Assembly: GCA_013284265.1 (NCBI GenBank)
Contig: JABTBR010000001.1
Coordinates: 62,001-126,000 of the forward strand
DNA: 64,000 bases
Direction: 5' to 3'
DNA from: Oxalobacteraceae bacterium
GTDB taxonomy: Bacteria; Pseudomonadota; Gammaproteobacteria; Burkholderiales; Burkholderiaceae_D
In this document: positions 26,786-35,260 of the stretch, in pieces
How the letters are laid out: each line of letters begins with the position of its first letter
Position numbering within the stretch: position 1 is the stretch's first letter
Translations under genes and position numbers: made by a program
The notes under the pieces: generated by a model
The model's database searches: none
Told to the model about the DNA's origin: nothing
Seen by the model: the letters and a program-made list of their open reading frames with translations, nothing else

Positions 26786-28033
26786 ATGCCGAAGTACCTT
26801 AAGCAAGCTTTGCAAGCGCAGCAATCGAAGCCGTCAGCACGTCCTCGCGCGTCCACGTCCGCCCCCCGTGTCGGCCTGGCGCTGGCCGGCGGCGGTCCGC
26901 TGGCCGCCGTGTACGAGATCGGTGCGCTGGCCGCGCTGGCGGAGGCGGTCGACGGCCTGGACCTGAACGACGCGAAAATTTATGTGGGCGTCAGCGCCGG
27001 CGCCATCATCGCCGCCGGCCTGGCCAACGGCATCACGCCGCATCAGATGTGCCGCCTGTTCATCGAGAGCGATGTCGACGCCGTCGACGGCGCCATCCTG
27101 TTCAAGCCGGAAACGCTGCTGCGCCCGGCGATGCAGGAATTCCGCAAGCGCCTGGCCAGTGCGCCGGGCTTGCTGGCCAGCTCGGCGTTCCACTATGCGC
27201 GCAACCGCGCCAGCGTGGCATCGTCCTTCGAGCGCATGAAGGAAGTGCTGCCGGCCGGCTTTTTCAGCGGCGATGCGATCGGCCGCTTCCTCAAGGGCAC
27301 CTTCGCCAAGGCGGGGCGCAGCAACGATTTCCGCAAGCTGCGCAACAAGCTGATCATCGTCGCCACCGACCTCGATACGGGCAAGGCCGTGCGTTTCGGC
27401 GAGCCGGGCTTCGACAGCACGCCGATTTCGGTGGCCGTGCAAGCCAGCGCCGCCGTGCCTGGCCTGTTCCCGCCGGTGGAAATTGGCGGCCATCATTTCG
27501 TCGACGGCGCGCTGCGCAAGACCATGCACGCCTCGATCGCGCTGGAAGAGGGCGTCGACCTGCTGCTGTGCGTCAACCCCATCGTGCCTTACAACGCGCG
27601 GTTCCAGCGCGGCGCGCGCAAGCTGGCCAAGGGCGGCCTGCTCGATGTGCTGTCGCAGACGCTGCGCTCCATCCTGCATTCGCGCCTGGAAACCGGACTG
27701 GCCAGTTATCAGATCAGCCACCCCGAGGTGGATATCCTGCTGTTCCAGCCCAGCCAGGACGATGCCGAACTGTTCTTTACCAACATCTTTAGCTATAACA
27801 ACCGCCGGCGCATGTGCGAGCAGGCTTATCAGAACACCCGGCTGATGCTGTGGCAGCAGCGCGCCGAACTGGGCGAGCGGCTGGCGCGCCATGGCATGGC
27901 GCTGAAACTGGCGGTCTTGCGCGATACCAGCCTCAGTCTGGTGAGCCAGAAGCCGGTCCACAAGCCTTTGGCCCAGCTCGATGTTGCGCTGGGTGATCTG
28001 GAACGTTATTTAAAAGTCGCCCATGGCATTTAA
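26786..28033 (+). CDS. Patatin-like phospholipase
   Basis: 415 residues. The patatin signature is complete: oxyanion loop LALAGGGPLAAVYEIG (about 31-46), nucleophile Ser70 in VGVSAGAIIA, and the Asp of the Ser-Asp dyad in FVDGALRKT. The family hydrolyses acyl esters of phospholipids and neutral lipids in the cytoplasm. The ATG at 26786 is chosen because earlier in-frame starts fall before the terminator at 26733-26759. A basic, low-complexity stretch (about 10-28) precedes the domain. It lies between the phasin and a TetR regulator, consistent with a function at lipid or PHA granules (inference). Confidence 0.85.
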   Translation: MPKYLKQALQAQQSKPSARPRASTSAPRVGLALAGGGPLAAVYEIGALAALAEAVDGLDLNDAKIYVGVSAGAIIAAGLANGITPHQMCRLFIESDVDAVDGAILFKPETLLRPAMQEFRKRLASAPGLLASSAFHYARNRASVASSFERMKEVLPAGFFSGDAIGRFLKGTFAKAGRSNDFRKLRNKLIIVATDLDTGKAVRFGEPGFDSTPISVAVQASAAVPGLFPPVEIGGHHFVDGALRKTMHASIALEEGVDLLLCVNPIVPYNARFQRGARKLAKGGLLDVLSQTLRSILHSRLETGLASYQISHPEVDILLFQPSQDDAELFFTNIFSYNNRRRMCEQAYQNTRLMLWQQRAELGERLARHGMALKLAVLRDTSLSLVSQKPVHKPLAQLDVALGDLERYLKVAHGI

Positions 28034-28103
28034 TCGCCCATCCATTTCTCGCATCGCGGCAACGGTGTTATGCTTACAGGAGAATAAAGAGAGATCTCCT
28101 GAC

Positions 28104-28769
28104 ATGCTACAAAAAGCTCCCCGCCGTACCCGCGAACGCATCCTGGAATTATCCCTGCGCTTATTTAATGAATTTGGCGAGCCGAATATCACGACCACCG
28201 TGATAGCGGAAGAGATGAATATCTCGCCAGGGAATTTGTATTACCATTTCCGCAATAAGGATGACATCGTCAATTCGATCTTTGTCCAGTTCGAATCGGA
28301 AATTGAACGCATCCTCACCGTGCCGGATGGACGCCGCTCGAATATCGAAGACGTGTGGTTATATCTGCACCTGATGTTCGAACTGATCTGGCGCTACCGC
28401 TTCTTCTACCGCGACCTGAACGATCTGCTGTCGCGCAACCGCAAGCTCGAACTGCACTTCAAGCAGATCCTGGCGCACAAGATCAAGGTCGCCAAGCAGT
28501 TGTGCGAAGACTTGCGCAGCGAAAAATCGCTGGAAGCGTCCGACGTCGCCATCGACGCCATGGCCACCAATATGGTGGTGGTAGCGACCTACTGGCTATC
28601 CTACGAGTACGTGCGCAACCCGCGCAAATATACCGAGCAGCAATCGATGGCCGACGCGCTGGCGCGCGGCTGCTACCAGGTGTTGTCGCAGATCGGTCCG
28701 TATCTGCGCAACGAGACCCAGTTGCTGTTCCAAAAACTGTCTGAAGAATATCTTAAAAAACTGAAATAG
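28104..28769 (+). CDS. TetR/AcrR family transcriptional regulator
   Basis: 221 residues from the ATG at 28104. The N-terminal helix-turn-helix is clear: RERILELSLRLFNEFGEPN, TTVIAEEMNISPGNLYYHFR, NKDDIVNSIF. The C-terminal ligand domain has LMFELIWRYRFFYRDLNDLL, a pattern seen in TetR proteins associated with lipid metabolism. A start at 28023 would overlap the patatin gene and adds residues unlike a TetR leader. It lies 70 bp after the patatin gene and 10 bp before a TPR protein gene. A candidate target is the palindrome between the divergent reductase and phasin genes. Confidence 0.82.
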   Translation: MLQKAPRRTRERILELSLRLFNEFGEPNITTTVIAEEMNISPGNLYYHFRNKDDIVNSIFVQFESEIERILTVPDGRRSNIEDVWLYLHLMFELIWRYRFFYRDLNDLLSRNRKLELHFKQILAHKIKVAKQLCEDLRSEKSLEASDVAIDAMATNMVVVATYWLSYEYVRNPRKYTEQQSMADALARGCYQVLSQIGPYLRNETQLLFQKLSEEYLKKLK

Positions 28770-28778
28770 GAGACTTGT

Positions 28779-29552
28779 ATGGCATGGAGTAAATTTCCGC
28801 ACGCAGACGATGCTTATGTGTACACCCCGGCCAGCCTGAAGAAGGCCTGGAGCCGCCTGCACATTGGCGATGCGGAACCGTTTCCGGGCAATGCGGCGCT
28901 GATCGACGCCTGGATCGCCTTCCATGCCGGCGAGTTCGAAAAAGCCACCAAGCTGGGCCTGGCGGCCGGTGTGGATGGCTACTCCGTGGCCAACAAGGCC
29001 AGTTGCATCTACGCGACCTATCTGGAAAAGAGCGACAAGAAAAAAATCGCCACCTTCGAAGAAGTGGCGGCGCGCTGCGAAGCGCAGCAGGCCGAGCAGC
29101 CGAAGAACGCGGCCGGCTACTACTGGCACGCCTATGCGCTGGGCCGCTACGCCCAGGGTATCTCCATCGTCAAGGCGCTGGCCCAGGGTGTCGGCGCCAA
29201 GGTCAAGAACAGCCTGGACAGCACCATCAAGCTCGCGCCCAAGCATTCCGACGCGCATATTGCGCTGGGCGCCTACCATAGCGAGATCATCGACAAGGTC
29301 GGCGCGATGATCGGCGGCCTGACCTATGGCGTGAAGAAGGACGAGGGCTACAAGCACTTCAAGACCGCGCTGGAACTCAACCCGGACTCGGCGATTGCGC
29401 GGATCGAGTATGCTAACGCCTTGGTGATGCTCGACGGCAAAAAGAAGATGGACGAAGCCGTCGCGCTCTACGAGGTCGCGGCCGGATGCGAAGCGCATGA
29501 TGCGATGGAGCGCCTGGACGTGGAAGCGGCGAAGGAAGAATTAGAGGACTGA
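28779..29552 (+). CDS. Tetratricopeptide-repeat-like protein
   Basis: 257 residues, soluble, helical. Several TPR-like pairs are visible: ALIDAWIAFHAGEFEKATKL, AAGYYWHAYALGRYAQGIS, SDAHIALGAYHSEIIDKVGA and YKHFKTALELNPDSAIARIE. No enzyme motif. Such proteins act as protein-interaction scaffolds. A good ribosome site (AGGAGA) precedes the ATG at 28779, only 10 bp after the TetR gene, so the two are probably co-transcribed. A link to the granule or lipid locus is positional only. Confidence 0.75.
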   Translation: MAWSKFPHADDAYVYTPASLKKAWSRLHIGDAEPFPGNAALIDAWIAFHAGEFEKATKLGLAAGVDGYSVANKASCIYATYLEKSDKKKIATFEEVAARCEAQQAEQPKNAAGYYWHAYALGRYAQGISIVKALAQGVGAKVKNSLDSTIKLAPKHSDAHIALGAYHSEIIDKVGAMIGGLTYGVKKDEGYKHFKTALELNPDSAIARIEYANALVMLDGKKKMDEAVALYEVAAGCEAHDAMERLDVEAAKEELED

Positions 29553-29559
29553 CAGCGGT

Positions 29560-30105
29560 ATGAAATCGATCTGTGTGTATTGCGGCGCCAATCCCGGCAA
29601 CGATCCCAAGTATGCCGAAGGCGCACGCGCCCTGGGCCGCGCGCTGGTGGCGGAGAATCTGGCACTGGTGTACGGCGGTGGCAATGTGGGCCTGATGGGC
29701 ATCATTGCCGACGAGGTGATGCGGCAGGGCGGCGAGGTGACGGGCGTGATCCCGACCGCGCTGGTGGACCGCGAACAGGGGCACACGGGTTTGACGCGCC
29801 AGTTTATCGTCAAGGATATGCACGAGCGCAAGGCCATGATGGCGCAGCTGGCCGATGGCTTCATCGCCATGCCGGGTGGCCTGGGCACGCTGGAAGAATT
29901 GTTTGAAATGCTGACCTGGTCGCAACTGGGCATCCACAGCAAGCCGGTCGGCCTGCTGAATATGGATGGCTTCTACGACGGGCTGGTCAGCTTTGTCGCC
30001 CATGCCGGCGCGGAAGGTTTTGTCCGTCCGCAGCATGCGGGCCTGATGATCGTGGAAGCGCAGCCGGAGGCACTGCTGAAACGCTTCCGCAACCTGGCGG
30101 CCTGA
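29560..30105 (+). CDS. LOG family (TIGR00730) nucleotide phosphoribohydrolase
   Basis: 181 residues. The Rossmann-like LOG fold is evident: ICVYCGANPGNDPKYAEGA at the N-terminus, LVYGGGNVGLMGIIAD, and the signature MPGGLGTLEELFEMLTW (PGGxGTxxE). These enzymes release cytokinin-type bases or hydrolyse nucleoside monophosphates and were long annotated as lysine decarboxylases. It starts 7 bp after the TPR gene, at the end of the same plus-strand run. Confidence 0.9.
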   Translation: MKSICVYCGANPGNDPKYAEGARALGRALVAENLALVYGGGNVGLMGIIADEVMRQGGEVTGVIPTALVDREQGHTGLTRQFIVKDMHERKAMMAQLADGFIAMPGGLGTLEELFEMLTWSQLGIHSKPVGLLNMDGFYDGLVSFVAHAGAEGFVRPQHAGLMIVEAQPEALLKRFRNLAA

Positions 30106-30269
30106 ACTGTTCGTTGAGCCGCAAGGCTACGTCGCGTCCATACCACGTTGCTAGTCAGAATTTTCTTGTCGGCCTCCTTTGATGGCCTCGAAAAGTCGGT
30201 TCACAAATAAATTCCACCGGAATTTAATCGTACGTGAATGCAAACTGAAGTATCAAAAGTCTAGCGGAT

Positions 30270-30347
30270 ATGGTTTACTGGGATCAGAGCAGGCGGCATT
30301 GGCTGGGCCTGCTGGCATTCATGAACCGCCGTAAGAAGGCAGCCTGA
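30270..30347 (+). CDS. Candidate micro-ORF (25 residues) or part of a small RNA
   Basis: In the 318-bp gap between the LOG gene and the metallopeptidase gene, an ATG at 30270 opens a 25-codon frame (VYWDQSRRHWLGLLAFM, then a basic end RRKKAA) ending in TGA. The ribosome site is weak. Behind it lie a small perfect inverted repeat (30361-30376) and a strong terminator (30384-30411). The unit could be a short mRNA or a non-coding RNA; the sequence alone does not decide. Confidence 0.3.
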   Translation: MVYWDQSRRHWLGLLAFMNRRKKAA

Positions 30348-30383
30348 GAACTGCTTCTTGTACATCGTCCGATGTATCTTGGA

Positions 30384-30411
30384 AAACCGCTCCGCTGAGC
30401 GGTTTTTTTTT
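30384..30411 (+). terminator. Rho-independent terminator in the 30.1-30.4 kb intergenic region
   Basis: A perfect 9-bp stem, AAACCGCTC with GAGCGGTTT, has a CGCT loop and a run of T residues. Because it is about 280 bp after the LOG stop and directly behind the micro-ORF candidate, it may end a separate short transcript. It could also serve the convergent gene at 30424 only weakly, since the minus strand has no long T run on that side. Confidence 0.8.
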
Positions 30412-30423
30412 AGCCCCGCAGGG

Positions 30424-30933
30424 TCAGCTCCACAGCTTCTCGCCGCTGGTATCGAGCACCGTCAGGTACAGGCGCAGGTCGAATTCGTACTGGTGGTATT
30501 GCGGTTCCATATAGGTGCACAGCTTGTAGAAAGCCTTGTCGTGCTGCTTTTCCTTTACATGCGCCAGCTCGTGCACGGCGATCATGCGCAGCATTTCCAG
30601 CGGCACATCCTTGAACATGGTGGCCACGCGGATTTCATGCTTGGCCTTGAGTTTGCCGCCTTGCACCCGTGAGATCGAGGTGTGCAGGCCCAGCGCGTGG
30701 TTGATCACGTGGATCTTGCTGTCATACTCGACCTTGTTGATCGGTTCGGCATTGCGCAGGAATTCCGTTTTCAGGTCCTGCACGTACTGGTACAGTGCCT
30801 TGTCGGTGCGCAGCTCGTGCGGCTTGGCATAGCGCTTGCGCAGCACCTCGGCCAGCTTGTTTTGGGCGATCAGCTGGGAAACTTGCTGCTGGGTCTGTTC
30901 GGAATAGGCGCTCAGGTACTTCAGGGGCTGCAT
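30424..30933 (-). CDS. YgjP-like metal-dependent hydrolase
   Basis: 169 residues from the ATG at 30933. The core motif is MIAVHELAHVKEKQHDKAFY followed by CTYMEPQYHQYEF, matching the HExxH...H pattern of the YgjP/DUF45 (WLM-type) metallopeptidase fold. The exact substrate of these proteins is not established. No signal peptide, so it is cytoplasmic. A GTG at 30978 would add a Pro/Ser-rich leader that does not look native. It is divergent from cho. Confidence 0.82.
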   Translation of the reverse strand: MQPLKYLSAYSEQTQQQVSQLIAQNKLAEVLRKRYAKPHELRTDKALYQYVQDLKTEFLRNAEPINKVEYDSKIHVINHALGLHTSISRVQGGKLKAKHEIRVATMFKDVPLEMLRMIAVHELAHVKEKQHDKAFYKLCTYMEPQYHQYEFDLRLYLTVLDTSGEKLWS

Positions 30934-31079
30934 GGTGGGGCCGAAAAAAGGGGGAGGGGAAGGGCGAGAATGTACCACATTCGGGGAAAAGGCCGTATTA
31001 TCGGCTTGATTCGCCGCATCGTTTGTTTTCCATTGGTCGATCTTTTTCAGACATTTTTGAGCTTTTTTGGCTTGTCATC

Positions 31080-31955
31080 ATGCGCACCCACGTCAGTTCG
31101 GTTGGCCTGCTGGTCCGTAGCGACCCGGCCCTGTCCTTTATCTATCCCGAGCATATCCCGCGCGCCTGCCTGGACGCCTTGCCGGCCCAGCCTGGCATCT
31201 ATATTTTCCGTGACGAAGCCGGCGTCGCCATCTATGTGGGCAAGAGCGTCAATATCCGTCACCGGGTGCTGAGCCATCTGCGCACGCCGGAGGAAATGCA
31301 GATGCTGCAGGCGACCCGGCATATCGACTTCGAGCGCTGCGGCGGCGAGATTGGCGCCCTGCTGCGCGAGTCGCAACTGATCAAGCAGCTACAGCCGGTC
31401 TACAACCAGAAATTGCGGCGCCTGCGCGAGATGTGCTCGCTGCGCCTGACGGAGGCGGGCCTGGACGTGGTCTTCGCGCGCGATTGCGATTTTGCGCGCA
31501 CCGAGGGGCTGTATGGATTTTATGCCAGCCGCAAGGGCGCGCTGGAAGCCTTGGATGGGCTGGCGCAGGCGGCCGGTCTGTGCAGCGCCTTGATTGCGCT
31601 GGAGAAAGTGGTGCCGGGCCGGCCTTGTTTTGCGCGCCAGCTGGGCCGTTGCGGCGGCGCTTGCGTGGGAGTGGAAAGCGTGCAGGCGCACAATGCCCGC
31701 ATCGCTGTTGCGCTGGCGGCGCTGCGGGTGGCGCCATGGCCGTTTCCCGGTGCCGTCGGTATCGTGGAAGAAAGCGAGGGTTACCGGCAAGTGCATCTGG
31801 TCGATCACTGGTGCTACCTTGGGCCGCGTCCAGATGGTCGCAGCGGCAAGGGTAAAACCAGGGAAGCGGCTACGGCTTTCGACATCGATGTGTACAACAT
31901 CCTCGCGCGGCCCTTGCTGCAAGGGGAACTGCTGGTAGAGGCGATACCGGTTTGA
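31080..31955 (+). CDS. cho: Cho endonuclease (UvrC-homologous excision repair nuclease)
   Basis: 291 residues, close to the E. coli Cho length. The GIY-YIG domain is at about 38-115 (GIYIFRDEAGVAIYVGKSVN, IRHRVLSHLRTPEEM, GGEIGALLRESQLIKQLQP). The C-terminal part (RPCFARQLGRCGGAC, AFDIDVYNILARPLL) also follows Cho from memory. Cho makes an alternative 3' incision during UvrABC repair. It lacks the UvrBC and HhH domains of UvrC, which fits Cho rather than a truncated UvrC. The ATG at 31080 is chosen; no SOS box of the usual form was seen upstream. A dispersed repeat element lies just downstream. Confidence 0.9.
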   Translation: MRTHVSSVGLLVRSDPALSFIYPEHIPRACLDALPAQPGIYIFRDEAGVAIYVGKSVNIRHRVLSHLRTPEEMQMLQATRHIDFERCGGEIGALLRESQLIKQLQPVYNQKLRRLREMCSLRLTEAGLDVVFARDCDFARTEGLYGFYASRKGALEALDGLAQAAGLCSALIALEKVVPGRPCFARQLGRCGGACVGVESVQAHNARIAVALAALRVAPWPFPGAVGIVEESEGYRQVHLVDHWCYLGPRPDGRSGKGKTREAATAFDIDVYNILARPLLQGELLVEAIPV

Positions 31956-32008
31956 AATCAAGCCCAGCGATACCTTGCCCCCTGTTGGCGGGCCGCTGGC
32001 AAATCCTT

Positions 32009-32112
32009 AAACCCACGGCGTACCCCTGGGGTCAGACCCCAGGGTCCGGTGAGGGGCTGCGCCCCGCCGATCCCGTTGGGACCGGCCCCCGGCTCTTTGC
32101 CTTGGGTTTTAA
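32009..32112. repeat. Dispersed palindromic element, copy 1 (long form)
   Basis: Ends are inverted repeats: AAACCCACGGCGTACCCC on the left and the near-complement GCCTTGGGTTTT on the right. The interior has GGGGTCAGACCCC and a GC-rich segment (GGTCCGGTGAGGGGCT to GGGACCGGCCCCCGG) shared with copy 4. It lies between the convergent genes cho and cydX. Confidence 0.85.
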
Positions 32113-32141
32113 AATATGCCGCCGGCCCGCAACCGAAGCCC

Positions 32142-32300
32142 CTATCTGCGCTCTTCCGCCTTCACTTCTTTCTCAAAACTCTCCCGCGTGCTGTCCTCAT
32201 CGCGCTGGCCGAAGGCATAGTTCGCCTCCAGCCACATCACGTTGATGATCGCCAGCGCGAGCGCCAGGCCTATTCCCAGTATCCAGGTGAAATACCACAT
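32142..32300 (-). CDS. cydX: Cytochrome bd oxidase small subunit CydX
   Basis: 52 residues. It opens MWYFTWILGIGLALALAII, the hallmark of CydX, with one transmembrane helix, followed by VMWLEANYAFGQ and a charged tail. CydX stabilises the haem sites of the cytochrome bd quinol oxidase in the inner membrane. It starts 12 bp after the cydB stop and is the last gene of the cyd operon. Confidence 0.92.
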   Translation of the reverse strand: MWYFTWILGIGLALALAIINVMWLEANYAFGQRDEDSTRESFEKEVKAEERR

Positions 32301-32312
32301 GCTGTCGTCCTT

Positions 32313-33455
32313 TCAATAAGCGCTATGTTCGTTTTCGCGGATGTGCTCGGCCGTGACCTTGCCGCGTATCACGCGATATACCCAGCCCGTGTACAGGATC
32401 ACGATGGGCAGCATGATCACCACCACCCAGAACATCACCGCCAGACTCTTGTGGCTGGCCACCGCGTCCCAGGCCGTCAGGCTGTGGCCAGGCTGCCAGG
32501 ACGAGGGCAGCACGAAGGGGAACATGGCCGCGCCCGCCGTCAAGATGATGCAGGCCACCGACAGGCCGCTGGACAGAAAAGCGGCCAGCGGCTTGCGCCA
32601 CAGGCTCAACAGCACCACCAGCGCGGCGCCGGCCAAAGCCGCCACCGGCAGCAGCTGCGTTAGCGGATAGCGGGTGTAATTGTCCAGCCAGGCGCCCGGT
32701 GCCGTCACGACCGTCTTGGCCAGCGGCATGAAGGCCGTGTTTGCATCCGGCATGGCCGTGATGCGATAGCCTGCGATGCCGGTCGCGATCCACACGCCAG
32801 CGCCGGCAAACAGCAGCAGCGTCAGCAGCGCGGCCAGCACCGCCATCGTGCGGGCGCGGCTGGCGATGGCGCCGGTGGTTTTTTGATGCAGGAAGGTGGC
32901 GCCGTGCATGGCCAGCATGCTCACGCCCAGCATGCCTGCCAGCAGGCCGAAGGGATTGAGCAGGCTCAGGAAATTGCCCGTGTATTCCATGCGCATGCTG
33001 TCGTCGTAGCGGAAGGGCACGCCCTGCAGCAGATTGCCGAAGGCCACGCCGAAGATCAGCGGCGGCACCACGCCCCCGACGAACAGGCCCCAGTCCCAGG
33101 CATTGCGCCAGCGCGGATCGGCCAGTTTGCTGCGGTAGTCGAATCCCACCGGACGGAAAAATAGCGCAAACAGGCACAGCATCAGCGCGATGTAGAAGGC
33201 CGAGAACGCCGCGCCGTACACCAGCGGCCAGGCCGCGAACAAGGTGCCGCCGGCGGCGATGAACCAGGTCTGGTTGCCTTCCCAGGTGGGGCCGATGGTG
33301 TTGATGATGACGCGCCGTTCGGTATCGTCGCGGCCCAGGAAGGGCAGCGCCATGCCGACGCCAAAGTCGAAACCGTCGGTCAGCGCGAAGCCGATCAGCA
33401 GCACGCCGACGAAGCACCACCAGATGATTTTGTAGCTCTCATAGTCGAATAACAT
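32313..33455 (-). CDS. cydB: Cytochrome bd ubiquinol oxidase subunit II
   Basis: 380 residues, polytopic membrane protein. Family features: YESYKIIWWCFVGVLLIGFA, TDGFDFGVGMALPFLGRDD, INTIGPTWEGNQTWFIAAGG and FFRPVGFDYRSK. With CydA it forms the high-affinity oxygen-reducing quinol oxidase used at low oxygen. It follows cydA by 9 bp and precedes cydX by 12 bp. No truncation; length is normal for the family. Confidence 0.96.
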   Translation of the reverse strand: MLFDYESYKIIWWCFVGVLLIGFALTDGFDFGVGMALPFLGRDDTERRVIINTIGPTWEGNQTWFIAAGGTLFAAWPLVYGAAFSAFYIALMLCLFALFFRPVGFDYRSKLADPRWRNAWDWGLFVGGVVPPLIFGVAFGNLLQGVPFRYDDSMRMEYTGNFLSLLNPFGLLAGMLGVSMLAMHGATFLHQKTTGAIASRARTMAVLAALLTLLLFAGAGVWIATGIAGYRITAMPDANTAFMPLAKTVVTAPGAWLDNYTRYPLTQLLPVAALAGAALVVLLSLWRKPLAAFLSSGLSVACIILTAGAAMFPFVLPSSWQPGHSLTAWDAVASHKSLAVMFWVVVIMLPIVILYTGWVYRVIRGKVTAEHIRENEHSAY

Positions 33456-33464
33456 CGCTTCTCC

Positions 33465-35036
33465 TCAGGCCGCCGGATGGTGGGCGGATTGTTCCCAGTG
33501 GTATTTACCGGTATGCAGGCTGCTGGGGCCGAGCCGGGCGAACTTGATCATCAAACCCATTTCGATCACCAGCAGGAAGGTGTAGAACAGCGCGAAGCCG
33601 GCCAGGCTGAAGTACACATTCGAGGTCTGCAAGGTCGAGGCCGACAGGTGGGTGGGTAGCACGCCCGCGATGGTCCAGGGCTGGCGGCCGTATTCGGCCA
33701 CCACCCAGCCCAGCTCGGCGGCCACCCAGGGCAATGGAATGGCACACACCGCCAGCCGCAGCAGCCAGCGCTGCGCGGCCAGCCGCTTGCGGATCAGGAA
33801 GTAGAAGGAGGCGCTGAAGATGAACAGGAACAGCATGCCCAGCCCGACCATGATGCGGAAGGACCAGAACAGCGGCGCCACTTTCGGCACGGTATCGTTG
33901 ACGGCCATCTGGATCTGGGCCTCGGTCGCGTCGATCACCTTCGGCGTGTATTTTTTCAGCAGCAGGCCATAGCCCAGATCGGCCTTGACCTTGTCGAAGG
34001 CGGCAATCGCCTCGGGCGAGCGGTCGCCGCCCTTGATGCGGGTCAGCGCGGCGTAGGCCACCATGCCATTGCGGATGCGTCCGGCATGTTCGCGCTTGAG
34101 ATCCTTGATGCCGGTCACCTTGGTGTCGGTCGAACGGGTCGCGATCAGGCCCAGTACATACGGAATCCTGATGGCGTAGTCGGTGCGCTCTTCCTTGTCG
34201 TTGGGGAAGCCGACCACGGTGATGCCGGCCGGGGCGGCCTCGGTTTCCCATTCGGCCTCGATGGCGGCCAGCTTGACCTTGTTGACTTCGCCCGCCGTAT
34301 AGCCCGATTCGTCGCCCAGCACGATCACCGACAGCGTCGACGCCAGGCCGAAGCCGGCGGCGATGGCAAACGAGCGCAGCGCGAACGGTACGTCGCGCGC
34401 CCTGAGCAGATAGAAGGCCGAGACGCCGAGCACGAACATCGAGGCCGTGACATAGCCGGCCGCGACCGTGTGCACGAACTTGACCTGCGCCACCGGATTG
34501 AAGATCACGTCGGCAATGCTGGTCAGTTCCATGCGCATGGTGTCGTAGTTGAACTCGGCGCCGACGGGGTTATTCATCCAGCCATTGGCGATCAGTATCC
34601 ACAGCGCCGACAGGCTGGAGCCGAGTGCGACGAGGAAGGTCACGCCCAGATGCTGCACCTTGCTCAGCTTGGTCCAGCCGAAGAAGAACAGGCCGACAAA
34701 GGTCGATTCCAGGAAGAAGGCCATCATGCCTTCGATCGCCAGCGGGGTGCCGAAGATGTCGCCCACATAATGCGAGTAATAGGCCCAGTTGGTGCCGAAC
34801 TGGAATTCGAGCGTGATGCCGGTGGCCACGCCCATGGCGAAGTTAATGCCGAACAGCTTGCCCCAGAACTTGGTCATGTCACGGTAGATTTCCTTGCCGG
34901 TCATGACATAGACCGACTCCATGATCACCAGGATCCAGGACAGGCCCAGCGTGAGGGGAACGAACAGGAAGTGATACATCGCGGTCAGGGCGAACTGCAG
35001 CCGCGACAGGCTGACGACATCGTCGAGTGGACTCAT
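33465..35036 (-). CDS. cydA: Cytochrome bd ubiquinol oxidase subunit I
   Basis: 523 residues, polytopic. The N-terminus has SRLQFALTAMYHFLFVPLT, with the haem b595-ligand His, and the later signature GWVVAEYGRQPWTI (GWxxxxxGRQPW) is intact. Subunit I binds haems b558, b595 and d and oxidises quinol at the Q loop. The ATG at 35036 overlaps the TGA of cydP (ATGA), which fixes the start; the longer frame to 35174 only shadows cydP. It is followed by cydB after 9 bp. Confidence 0.96.
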   Translation of the reverse strand: MSPLDDVVSLSRLQFALTAMYHFLFVPLTLGLSWILVIMESVYVMTGKEIYRDMTKFWGKLFGINFAMGVATGITLEFQFGTNWAYYSHYVGDIFGTPLAIEGMMAFFLESTFVGLFFFGWTKLSKVQHLGVTFLVALGSSLSALWILIANGWMNNPVGAEFNYDTMRMELTSIADVIFNPVAQVKFVHTVAAGYVTASMFVLGVSAFYLLRARDVPFALRSFAIAAGFGLASTLSVIVLGDESGYTAGEVNKVKLAAIEAEWETEAAPAGITVVGFPNDKEERTDYAIRIPYVLGLIATRSTDTKVTGIKDLKREHAGRIRNGMVAYAALTRIKGGDRSPEAIAAFDKVKADLGYGLLLKKYTPKVIDATEAQIQMAVNDTVPKVAPLFWSFRIMVGLGMLFLFIFSASFYFLIRKRLAAQRWLLRLAVCAIPLPWVAAELGWVVAEYGRQPWTIAGVLPTHLSASTLQTSNVYFSLAGFALFYTFLLVIEMGLMIKFARLGPSSLHTGKYHWEQSAHHPAA

Positions 35037-35260
35037 CTTGCACCTTTGCTGGAAGGAGGAGGGGAGGGAGGAAGGGCCGCCGGGACGGGCGTTGGAGCGA
35101 GCAGGTGCTGCTCGACACGCGCGGTCGGCATGCGCATGTGTTTGGCCTGGGGCTGGGAAAAGAAGGCTTTCCACAGCCCGAACAGGAGCAGTAATTTGAC
35201 GAGGATCGCCAGCGTGATGGCCAGCGCCAGGGAAGCGCCACGCAGCCGGCGCGGTCTCAT
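35033..35260 (-). CDS. cydP: Putative cytochrome oxidase small subunit CydP
   Basis: 75 residues. A basic N-terminus (RPRRLRGAS) precedes one transmembrane helix (LALAITLAILVKLLLLFGLW) ending KAFF, then a Pro-rich tail. This matches the small CydP family recalled from proteobacterial cyd operons, directly before cydA. The role is presumed assembly or stability of the oxidase. It overlaps the regulator gene upstream and cydA downstream, each by 4 bp (ATGA), so the three are translationally coupled. Confidence 0.8.
   Translation of the reverse strand: MRPRRLRGASLALAITLAILVKLLLLFGLWKAFFSQPQAKHMRMPTARVEQHLLAPTPVPAALPPSPPPSSKGAR

Noticed and set aside
30795..31079. Upstream extension of cho to 30795
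   Set aside because: It overlaps the divergent metallopeptidase gene, and Cho homology begins just after the ATG at 31080.
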